Assembly (NCBI GenBank): GCA_910579935.1
Contig: CAJTVQ010000001.1
Coordinates: 107,592-171,591, forward strand
Origin: an uncultured Lachnospiraceae bacterium
GTDB taxonomy: Bacteria > Bacillota > Clostridia > Lachnospirales > Lachnospiraceae
Direction of reading: 5' to 3'
Length of the DNA stretch: 64,000 nucleotides
The position numbers and the translations under genes were made by a program. Position 1 is the stretch's first letter; each line of letters begins with the position of its first letter. Shown here one piece after another: positions 9,687 through 15,771 of this stretch. The notes below the pieces were generated by a model, which searched no databases, was not told the DNA's origin, and saw only the letters and a program-made list of their open reading frames with translations.

Positions 9687-9714
9687 AACCCCTTAACATA
9701 TAATATATTAAAAG
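9687..9714 (+). promoter_or_regulatory. Mother-cell (sigma-K/E-like) promoter of cotJABC
   Basis: AACC at 9687-9690 is separated by 16 bp from CATATAAT at 9707-9714 (followed by ATA), which fits the late mother-cell consensus AC-N16-CATANNNTA. The -10 also resembles sigma-E (CATACAAT type). The AAAGGAG ribosome binding site of cotJA starts about 17 bp downstream. A mother-cell promoter is what a coat operon should have. Confidence 0.5.
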
Positions 9715-9740
9715 TCTGCAGAATTTATGAAAGGAGTATT

Positions 9741-9911
9741 ATGCAGGATTATAATTTCAATGAATATTTCGACCGCTTCCCTTTGGCAATGGCTTATGTG
9801 CCCTGGCAGCATCTGACACAGATTTATGAAGATTTGGATAAAGCATTTTGCACCGGAACCATCTTTCCCGAACTGACGAAACCGTTTACAGGAAGGAGAT
9901 GCGTGAAATGA
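9741..9911 (+). CDS. cotJA: Spore coat-associated protein CotJA
   Basis: A 56-residue protein recognised as CotJA by position and by its core FPLAMAYVPWQHLTQIYEDLDKAF. CotJA-C are mother-cell proteins incorporated into the spore coat in Bacillus and Clostridia. The ATG at 9741 has AAAGGAG 5 bp before it. The TGA stop overlaps the cotJB ATG (ATGA), so translation is coupled. Confidence 0.85.
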   Translation: MQDYNFNEYFDRFPLAMAYVPWQHLTQIYEDLDKAFCTGTIFPELTKPFTGRRCVK

Positions 9912-10177
9912 ATTTCAAGATGAGTACGGAACAGGAAAATATGCTTCACGATATCGGAGTCGTTGATTTCGTCACTGTGGAGATGACGCAATATCTTGAC
10001 ACCCACCCCATGGACAGAGAGGCTATTGAATATTTCAATCATTATATGCGCATGAAGAATCAGATGATGCGCGATTATGCGAATAAGTACGGCCCTCTCT
10101 CCCTTTCGGTAGCCGATAACAGTTGTAAGGAATGGAAATGGGCATTACAGCCTATGCCATGGGAAGGAGTATGCTAG
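9908..10177 (+). CDS. cotJB: Spore coat protein CotJB
   Basis: An 89-residue protein matching CotJB: the pattern VDFVTVEMTQYLDTHPMD and the tail YGPLS...WKWALQPMPWE are characteristic. The ATG at 9908 was chosen because GGAAGGAG lies 8-9 bp upstream and the start overlaps the cotJA stop. An in-frame ATG at 9899 sits directly on the ribosome binding site and is less likely. CotJB is a small partner of CotJC in the coat; its biochemical role is not known. Confidence 0.88.
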   Translation: MNFKMSTEQENMLHDIGVVDFVTVEMTQYLDTHPMDREAIEYFNHYMRMKNQMMRDYANKYGPLSLSVADNSCKEWKWALQPMPWEGVC

Positions 10178-10180
10178 AAT

Positions 10181-10600
10181 ATGTGGAATTATGAAAAAAG
10201 ATTACAATACCCTGTAAAGATCACACAGCCCAATGCAAAGCTTGCTCAGGTCATCATCACCCAGTTCGGCGGTCCCGACGGCGAATTGTCGGCTTCCATG
10301 CGATATCTCTCCCAGCGTTATACCATGCCGTTCAATGTGGCCGGACTGCTGACAGATATCGGTACCGAAGAACTGGCGCACATGGAAATCATCTCTGCCA
10401 TCGTATACCAGCTGACCAAAGACCTGTCCATGGACGAAATCGAATCCTATGGATTTGACAAATATTATGTGGACCATACCCTGGCGCTTTGGCCCCAGGC
10501 GGCAAGCGGCATCCCGTTCAACTCCTGTTTCTTCCAGTCCAAGGGCGATCCCATTACGGATCTGACGGAAGACATGGCAGCAGATGCTGCTGACGCATAA
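10181..10600 (+). CDS. cotJC: CotJC, N-terminal part (gene interrupted by a 3.24-kb element)
   Basis: CotJC is a manganese-catalase-like spore coat protein. This piece encodes residues 1-134 of CotJC (MWNYEKRLQYPVKI... to EDMAA), then five foreign codons and a TAA that lies inside the inserted element. The ExxH pair of the first half of the metal site (EELAHME) is present. The second half of the metal site is encoded 3.2 kb away at 13825-14025. Read as it stands, the 139-residue product should be inactive. Removing one copy of the 8-bp core and the element restores EDMAA-EQKARSTYENIL, the normal family sequence, and a 200-residue protein. Confidence 0.93.
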   Translation: MWNYEKRLQYPVKITQPNAKLAQVIITQFGGPDGELSASMRYLSQRYTMPFNVAGLLTDIGTEELAHMEIISAIVYQLTKDLSMDEIESYGFDKYYVDHTLALWPQAASGIPFNSCFFQSKGDPITDLTEDMAADAADA

Positions 10601-10606
10601 GAACAA
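10577..10606 (+). other. Left recombination site (attL) of the cotJC element
   Basis: The shared core GCAGCAGA (10577-10584) is followed by TGCTGC (10585-10590), seven bases, and TAAGAACAA (10598-10606). The part left of the core is cotJC coding sequence and the part right of it is element. The right-hand half forms one arm of a dyad whose other arm lies at the opposite element end. Confidence 0.85.
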
Positions 10607-10640
10607 CCGGATAAATTAATTGGCAATACTTATGAAAGCT

Positions 10641-11126
10641 TCACCCAATCTCTAAAAGATATTTCCGGAAAAACTCTATAAATCCGTCTTCCACTGCCAC
10701 TTCATCCAGCTCTCCGGCATCCAAATCATAATAATACTTTCCCGTTTTCCGGTCGATGGAAAGACTGTCCAGCGGAAATCCCTTTTTTCTATTTTTATGC
10801 GGTTTCTCCGTAAGGATAAACGGTTCGCTTTCCATAGATTTCTCCATGGCTTCATAAATGTGCTCCCTGTCTTTGACAAAACAGATGGCATTCCGGTATC
10901 TCGCCGTCAAATCCCCGTATTTTCCTGCCAAACCGGAATAATAGGCGAGCATTTCCTCATCGCTCAGGTATTTCCCGTTCACCGTCCGTACATGTACTCC
11001 CGGCTGTATGTCCTCTGGAAGTCCATCAATATACAGGCCTGAATCACAGGAAAATACCGGAATATGAAATGCCTCATAATATACGGCAGCCTTTTTCCTG
11101 GCATTTTCATATTCCTTACCTCTTCC
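10641..11126 (-). pseudogene. HAM1/RdgB-family nucleotide pyrophosphatase, 5'-truncated remnant
   Basis: The frame directly after the LytTR gene stop reads without any start codon until a GTG at 10982. It nevertheless shows clear HAM1-family (non-canonical purine NTP pyrophosphatase) sequence: ENARKKAAVYYEAF, then PVFSCDSGLYIDGLP and the RxxxCFVKD region. These enzymes hydrolyse ITP/XTP/dITP. The first 40 or so residues, including the nucleotide-binding GN-K motif, are missing. There is no credible start with a ribosome binding site, so this is probably a dead cargo gene cut when the element was assembled. Confidence 0.7.
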
Positions 11127-11825
11127 TTATTTGCTGGAAACATAATTGATATAAGCCCTTTCAAATTCGCTTCTTTTTCTTCTTGCCAAAGGAATCTCCA
11201 TTCCGTTTATGTAAATTTTCCCATTGGGCTTGCGAATGATTTCTCCCATGTTCACAATATACTGGCGGTGTACCTTGCAGAAAAGCCGCCCGTCCAGTTC
11301 TGCTTCCACCTCATTTAAAGACAGCTCGCTGCGGAACACGTCCTGTCCCACATAATATTCCGTATATCCGTTATAAGCCCGGATATACTTGATTCTCCGC
11401 TGTTCTATCTCAAACCGGTTTCTGTTTCTATACAATTCCATCTTCTGCATTCCAAGAAAACTTCCAATGACTTTTTCCAAAGCTTCATATATCTTTTCTT
11501 TTTCAAACGGCTTACGTATATAACGCAGCGCACCTATCTCAAATGCTTCCTCAAAATGTTCGCTGTCCCCTGTTTCCATCAGGATACGGCAGTCCGGATT
11601 CTTACGGCGTATCTGCCGTCCCGCTTCGTAACCGTTCATTCCTTCCAGCCATATATCCAGAAAAACCACATCCAGCTGCCCTGCCTCTTCCAACAGTTCT
11701 TCGCCGGACAGGAATATACGGATTTCCGCTTCCTGTTTCATCTCTTCCAAACATTCGGCTGTAATTATCTTCAGTTTTTCCGCAATGATAGGTTCGTCCT
11801 CACATATGCCCATTATAAGCTTCAT
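11127..11825 (-). CDS. LytTR-family response regulator carried by the element
   Basis: A 232-residue regulator. An N-terminal receiver domain (MKLIMGICEDEP, phosphoacceptor Asp in VVFLDIWLEG near residue 57, conserved Lys in RKPF near residue 105) precedes a C-terminal LytTR DNA-binding domain (IKYIRAYNGYTEYYV to the C-terminus). LytTR proteins bind pairs of about 9-bp direct repeats one to two helical turns apart. No sensor kinase lies in the element. Exactly such repeats lie in the divergent intergenic region at 11874-11903, so control of its own gene and of the recombinase operon is plausible. Confidence 0.85.
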   Translation of the reverse strand: MKLIMGICEDEPIIAEKLKIITAECLEEMKQEAEIRIFLSGEELLEEAGQLDVVFLDIWLEGMNGYEAGRQIRRKNPDCRILMETGDSEHFEEAFEIGALRYIRKPFEKEKIYEALEKVIGSFLGMQKMELYRNRNRFEIEQRRIKYIRAYNGYTEYYVGQDVFRSELSLNEVEAELDGRLFCKVHRQYIVNMGEIIRKPNGKIYINGMEIPLARRKRSEFERAYINYVSSK

Positions 11826-11873
11826 CCTGCGCCGGCCCCTCTTTCATATCATCCCGCGCTCATTCTACATCCC

Positions 11874-11922
11874 TGACAACTATTTGGCAATATTTGACAA
11901 CAAATATATGAGTCATAGTATA
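11874..11922 (+). promoter_or_regulatory. Divergent control region: LytTR-type repeats over the recombinase promoter
   Basis: Two direct repeats, TGACAACTA (11874-11882) and TGACAACAA (11895-11903), start exactly 21 bp apart (9 + 12 spacing), the usual LytTR site geometry. The second overlaps TTGACA (11894-11899), a -35 box followed 16 bp later by TAGTAT (11916-11921). This would drive the small ORF and the recombinase. On the minus strand a TAGAAT at 11862-11867 could serve the LytTR gene. Confidence 0.55.
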
Positions 11923-12019
11923 TTCCGGTTTTTCCTGTTGCCAATGCAAACCGGCATGACGGACTTGCCGCCCTGCATAAAATACCAGTAAGAAGGCACG
12001 AAGACAGGAGACACTTATT

Positions 12020-12178
12020 TTGTCAAAACAAACCTCTTCATCAAAACGATGCAAAAGCATCTTTAAAAATGGCGCCACTGCAACCACAAGCGCACAATTC
12101 ACGCAAAAATGGATACAGCTTATCCAACAGACGGAACAGGCCGGACAATTCCGGGAACGCGGGAGGGATCGCATATGA
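12020..12178 (+). CDS. Small 52-residue protein coupled to the recombinase (possible directionality factor)
   Basis: This short frame has a TTG start at 12020, with AGGAGA 8 bp upstream. It encodes a basic 52-residue peptide (MSKQTSSSKRCKSIFKNG...FTQKWIQLIQQTEQAGQFRERG). Its TGA overlaps the recombinase ATG (ATGA), so it is translationally coupled. I do not recognise a family. Large serine recombinases need a separate small directionality protein for excision, and this is the only small intact ORF in the element. That assignment is inference. Confidence 0.55.
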   Translation: MSKQTSSSKRCKSIFKNGATATTSAQFTQKWIQLIQQTEQAGQFRERGRDRI

Positions 12179-13755
12179 AAGCAGCCATCTACTGCCGTTT
12201 ATCCGAAGAAGATAAAAATAAGAAATCGGAAACGGACGACAGCAACAGCATCCGGAATCAAAAGGCAATGCTGCAGCAATATTCCGCCGAACAGGGGTGG
12301 GAAATATACCGCATTTACAGCGATGACGATTACACCGGCGCCGACCGCAAAAGACCGGAATTTAACCGTCTGCTGGAAGATGCCCGGGCACACAGATTCG
12401 ATATCGTATTATGCAAAACACAATCCCGTTTTACCCGTGAACTGGAACTGGTAGAAAAATATATTCACGGACTGTTTCCGCTTTGGGGCATCCGCTTTGT
12501 CAGTGTGGTGGACAACGCAGATACTGACAACAGGGGCAATAAAAAGTCACGGCAGATCAACGGGCTTGTCAACGAATGGTATCTGGAAGATATGTCGGAA
12601 AATATCAAAAGTGTACTGACAAACCGCAGGCTAAACGGCTTCCATATCGGTTCCTTCGCCCTTTACGGCTATCAGAAAGACCCTTTACGGAAAGGGCATC
12701 TGATCATTGACGAAGAATCCGCCGCCGTTGTCCGGGAGGTTTTTACCCTGTTTTCCCAGGGGTATGGGAAAACGGCCATTGCCCGGCTGCTGAATGACAG
12801 GGGGATTCCAAACCCCACAGAATACAAGCGCCTGAAAGGAATGCGTTACTCCCAGCCGGAAACGAAAAACAGCACTCTTTGGAAATATCCTGCCATATCT
12901 TCCATGCTGGCCAATGAAATCTACATCGGCAACATGGTACAGGGAAAATACGGGAGCATTTCTTACAAAACAAAGCAGAACAAACCCCGTCCAAAAAGTG
13001 AGTGGTACATCGTGGAAGGGACGCACGAGCCGATTATCGACCGTGATTTATGGAACAGGGTGCAGGATATGGCGGCCAGGCGGACGAAACCCTTTTGCAC
13101 CGGGGAAATCGGTTTGTTTGCCGGAAAGGCACACTGTGCAAACTGCGGCTATACCATGCGCTCTGCAAAAAAAGGAGATAAAAGATACTTACAATGCCCT
13201 ACCCGCCATGTGTCAAAGAACTCCTGTGCTGGCGCATTTGTCTCTGTGGAACGGCTGGAAGAAATGATACTGGAAGAACTGAACCGTCTGATCGGGGAAT
13301 ATCTGGACAAAGATTTGCTGAAAGCCAGTATCGTTCATTTGATGTCTGACAATCATTCCGGCGTTCAGAAAGAACAGCTGACGACGGAACTTTCCCTTTG
13401 TAAGCAGAAGCAGCAAGAATATACCAGGGGACTGCTGCTGCTCTACACGGATAAGGCACGGAACCTGCTGCCCGAACAGGATTTTTCGGAAATGGTAAGA
13501 GAATTTATATCCAAAAAAGAACGGCTGGCCCGCCGGATCGACAAAGCCGAGCGGCAGCTTGCAATGATGGGGACAGAGGAAACCATAAAACGGGAAAACC
13601 CTGCGGCAAACGGTCTGCAGGATACTCCGGACCCCTGTACCAGGCTGACACACCTAAACCGTGAAACCGTGGAAACCCTGATCGAGTCCATTATAGTCGG
13701 CAGACGCATCCCCGGTACAAGAGACATTCCAATAGAAATCCATTGGAATTTTTAG
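12175..13755 (+). CDS. Large serine recombinase of the cotJC element
   Basis: A 526-residue site-specific recombinase. The N-terminal resolvase domain has the nucleophile in AIYCRLSEED (Ser10) and the conserved KTQSRFTRE segment. A recombinase domain follows (about residues 165-300, SSMLANEIYIGNMVQGK). Next come a zinc ribbon (CANCGYTM...CP...C, about 322-352), a coiled-coil stretch and the short C-terminal IHWNF tail. The ATG at 12175 was chosen because GGGAGGG lies 7 bp upstream; an in-frame ATG at 12109 lies within the preceding ORF. All catalytic features look intact. It should integrate and, with a partner, excise the element through the GCAGCAGA core. Confidence 0.93.
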   Translation: MKAAIYCRLSEEDKNKKSETDDSNSIRNQKAMLQQYSAEQGWEIYRIYSDDDYTGADRKRPEFNRLLEDARAHRFDIVLCKTQSRFTRELELVEKYIHGLFPLWGIRFVSVVDNADTDNRGNKKSRQINGLVNEWYLEDMSENIKSVLTNRRLNGFHIGSFALYGYQKDPLRKGHLIIDEESAAVVREVFTLFSQGYGKTAIARLLNDRGIPNPTEYKRLKGMRYSQPETKNSTLWKYPAISSMLANEIYIGNMVQGKYGSISYKTKQNKPRPKSEWYIVEGTHEPIIDRDLWNRVQDMAARRTKPFCTGEIGLFAGKAHCANCGYTMRSAKKGDKRYLQCPTRHVSKNSCAGAFVSVERLEEMILEELNRLIGEYLDKDLLKASIVHLMSDNHSGVQKEQLTTELSLCKQKQQEYTRGLLLLYTDKARNLLPEQDFSEMVREFISKKERLARRIDKAERQLAMMGTEETIKRENPAANGLQDTPDPCTRLTHLNRETVETLIESIIVGRRIPGTRDIPIEIHWNF

Positions 13756-13802
13756 CCCGTTCTTTTGCATATGGTCTTTCCGCCCTGAATCATGGCATCA
13801 GT

Positions 13803-13826
13803 TTGTTCTTACAGGATCGCAGCAGA
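13803..13826 (+). other. Right recombination site (attR) of the cotJC element
   Basis: TTGTTCTTA (13803-13811), seven bases, then the shared core GCAGCAGA (13819-13826). The 9-bp arm is the exact reverse complement of TAAGAACAA at the left end of the element. After the core, cotJC coding sequence resumes. Confidence 0.85.
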
Positions 13827-14025
13827 ACAAAAAGCGCGTTCTACCTACGAAAATATCCTGCGCTTAGTCCACGACCAGGAAGTCTGTGACCCCATCCGCT
13901 TCCTGCGTGCAAGGGAAATCGTTCACTTCCAGCGGTTCGGTGAAGGTCTGCGTATCGTGCAGGATCACCTGGATTCCAGGAACTTTTACGCATTTAATCC
14001 TGAATTTGACAAATGCAAAGAATAA
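13825..14025 (+). CDS. cotJC: CotJC, C-terminal part (second half of interrupted gene)
   Basis: The GA of the right core plus the following A forms a GAA codon and continues EQKARSTYENILRL...EIVHFQRFGEGLRIVQDHLDSRNFYAFNPEF to a TAA. These are residues 135-200 of CotJC. Family knowledge places the remaining metal ligands of the manganese-catalase-like site here (Glu of AAEQKAR, His of EIVHFQRF). It has no start codon or ribosome binding site of its own, so it can be expressed only after excision. Confidence 0.92.
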   Translation, partial: EQKARSTYENILRLVHDQEVCDPIRFLRAREIVHFQRFGEGLRIVQDHLDSRNFYAFNPEFDKCKE

Positions 14026-14036
14026 ACCGAAAGCAG

Positions 14037-14072
14037 ATTCCCCTTCCCTGTATATTCAGGAAGGGGAATTTT
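14037..14072 (+). terminator. Rho-independent terminator of the cotJ operon
   Basis: A perfect 11-bp stem (ATTCCCCTTCC / GGAAGGGGAAT) with an 11-nt loop is followed by T residues, 12 bp after the cotJC stop. Confidence 0.85.
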
Positions 14073-14079
14073 GTCAATC

Positions 14080-15132
14080 TCACCCCTTCCCTGTCCTTAT
14101 CTCAAAAGCTTCTCCTATCTGCATATAGTCATTGCCCATCCGGCCGCTTCCCTCCGACAGTTCCATTGCATATAGTGTTATTGTCACAGTTTCCGCTTCT
14201 GCATCCAATCTGCCGTCATACTGGATTTCCTCATTCTGCATATAGCCAGAATCTTTGTCCTGAATGCGTACACCAAATTCCGCCTGATTTCCATTGGAAT
14301 CCTTTGCCACTGCCTTAAAAATATAATTGGAACTATCCGAAAGTGAGTAGAAAATTCTCTGTTCCAAATCATTTGACGTAAATTCATCCAGCGTTATCTG
14401 TCCTCCGTTCGGGATTTCAAACGTTTTTCCGATGGGCATCCGTTTTGTGTCCGCAATCAGTTCTGACCCGTCTGCCCGGAACGCAAAATTCCATATTCCC
14501 TTTACGGCATCTGTTACTCCAATCTTCCCAAAATTAATCTGAAAATCATTTTCTCCGGAAAAATCCACATCTGACACAAAATAATCCAATACCACACCTA
14601 TCACCTTCTGTTCCTCATCCAGGAAACTTGCACCTCCCCCAACCCCGTCCGTTACATTTTTTCCATTGATATACAGGCTTCCATCCGCAATTATGATATC
14701 TTCCATCGCCCCGCCGTCTTCCCGCTGCAGCGTATAGTTGATTACCAGCTTATCTTCACCGGCAACTGCTTCCTGCAGTGTTATGATATATCCCTTATCT
14801 GCAACGGACGTATTGATTACTTTCCTGTAATCCGCCAAATCTCCTGATATCCCCAGCGCATTGCCGATACTCCAGCTAATCTGCCGGATCATGGCATGGA
14901 CATCCGTGTCAAAAAACATGATCCCGGCAAATAACAGCAGCGCTGCACAGGCCGCTACGGAAATACTTTGAAAATTTATTATTCCTGTCTGCTTTTCTTT
15001 CTTTATTTCCTTTAATACATAATTTTTATATTGTTTCATCTCTACATCACCCGGGCTCGCTGCCAGGGTACCCCCGTCTGCACCAGGCTCTGCTTTTATT
15101 CTGTTTGCCAGTTCGTAGGCTTCCCTGTTCAT
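14080..15132 (-). CDS. Anti-sigma-like membrane protein with DUF4179-type domain
   Basis: A 350-residue protein with an N-terminal cytosolic segment and a single transmembrane helix (ISVAACAALLLFAGIMFF, about residues 55-73). A large extracytoplasmic domain resembles DUF4179 (HAMIRQISWSIGNALGISGDLADY). Proteins of this layout are encoded directly after ECF-type sigma genes and are thought to hold the sigma factor at the membrane. The ATG at 15132 follows GGAAGAGGG and sits 2 bp after the sigma gene stop. The partner sigma gene is truncated, so this protein may have lost its target. Confidence 0.7.
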   Translation of the reverse strand: MNREAYELANRIKAEPGADGGTLAASPGDVEMKQYKNYVLKEIKKEKQTGIINFQSISVAACAALLLFAGIMFFDTDVHAMIRQISWSIGNALGISGDLADYRKVINTSVADKGYIITLQEAVAGEDKLVINYTLQREDGGAMEDIIIADGSLYINGKNVTDGVGGGASFLDEEQKVIGVVLDYFVSDVDFSGENDFQINFGKIGVTDAVKGIWNFAFRADGSELIADTKRMPIGKTFEIPNGGQITLDEFTSNDLEQRIFYSLSDSSNYIFKAVAKDSNGNQAEFGVRIQDKDSGYMQNEEIQYDGRLDAEAETVTITLYAMELSEGSGRMGNDYMQIGEAFEIRTGKG

Positions 15133-15134
15133 AC

Positions 15135-15500
15135 TTACGCCCTCTTCCTTTCCTTCCATTTTTTTCGTATCTTCTGCTTGCCCCGAAAGATTCGCACATA
15201 CACGTTATCCCTGCTGATACCAAGCGCCTCTCCTGCTTCTCCCGGTTCCTCTTCTTCAAGGAATATCCGCCGGAACAGTTCCTGGTCCTTTTGGTTCAGA
15301 CACTTCAGGATTTCCTCCGTCTCTTGGGAAAGCGCCTGCTCAGCCATTTTTAAAAAAGCAATATCCTCCTGCGGAATTTCCACATCTTCCAGAGAAACCG
15401 TCTGAAAACGGAACTCTCTTTGTATTTTCCGCAGAGTATCTATGGCTTCCAGCCTTGCTACCCCTGCCGCCCAATTGATAAAGCTCCCTTTGCTTTCATA
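15135..15500 (-). pseudogene. Sigma-70 family (ECF-type) sigma factor, 5'-truncated
   Basis: Homology is continuous from YESKGSFINWAAGVARLEAIDTLRK (region 2.3-2.4) through region 4 (ALGISRDNVYVRIFRGKQKIRK). Upstream there is an in-frame TGA (15501-15503), and no start codon occurs before a GTG at 15383. About the first 60-80 residues (core-binding regions 2.1-2.2) are missing. Homology stops next to a segment of small palindromes (15511-15556). A frameshift or an inserted repeat has probably removed the 5' end. A short product from the GTG would contain only region 4. Confidence 0.7.
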
Positions 15501-15510
15501 TCAGTCCCTC

Positions 15511-15556
15511 AAAAAAAATCCGTAAGCTTACGCGGCACCCGGCCGCGGTGCCATGA
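15511..15556. repeat. Palindrome-rich segment at the sigma gene break point
   Basis: The 12-bp palindrome CGTAAGCTTACG is followed directly by a hairpin, GGCACC...GGTGCC. It lies where sigma-factor homology ends. It could be a small repetitive element, or part of the lost coding region. Confidence 0.4.
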
Positions 15557-15704
15557 TCGGTATAGGAACGCTTTGCTTTTTTGTACCTCTCACTTTATAT
15601 TTCGTTTTTCAAAAGCAAAATCTTACAGTTATTTTGTTTTTCATAAAAATTTTATAATGGGATATATAACAGAACAAAGAACTTAAAAAAGTACAAGAAT
15701 TTTT

Positions 15705-15730
15705 CAGCTTTGCCCGGCCGGGCAAAGCTG
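15705..15730. repeat. Perfect 26-bp palindrome
   Basis: CAGCTTTGCCCGG is followed immediately by its exact reverse complement. On the minus strand, downstream of degV, it is followed by A residues rather than T residues. It is therefore not a standard terminator for that gene. Confidence 0.6.
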
Positions 15731-15771
15731 CGGATTGTGTCCGAAGAACATTTTTGATCATGAACAAATCC

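Larger units (their letters stand above)
10585..13826 (+). mobile_element. cotJC-intervening element with large serine recombinase (skin-like, 3,242 bp)
   Basis: This segment separates two halves of cotJC and is bounded by direct copies of GCAGCAGA. It holds, left to right: a 3' remnant of a HAM1-family gene and a LytTR response regulator on the minus strand, then a 52-residue ORF and a 526-residue large serine recombinase on the plus strand. No phage structural, replication or conjugation genes are present. Circularising it would create a near-perfect attP dyad. Precedents for developmentally excised elements are skin in sigK and gin in gerE. Programmed excision during sporulation is inferred; the in-frame restoration of cotJC is read directly from the sequence. 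Confidence 0.9.

Noticed and set aside
10979..11164. 61-residue minus-strand frame overlapping the LytTR stop and the HAM1 remnant.
   Set aside because: It is an alternative frame. The HAM1 homology lies in the other frame and the peptide has no family features.
12109..12174. Longer recombinase start at ATG 12109.
   Set aside because: The extra 22 residues lie inside the preceding coupled ORF. The ATG at 12175 has a clear ribosome binding site and begins at the conserved resolvase motif.
10585..13826. Interpretation of the cotJC insertion as a prophage remnant.
   Set aside because: No phage structural, lysis, replication or repressor genes are present. The ends form a complete integrase site and all length is accounted for by four small genes.
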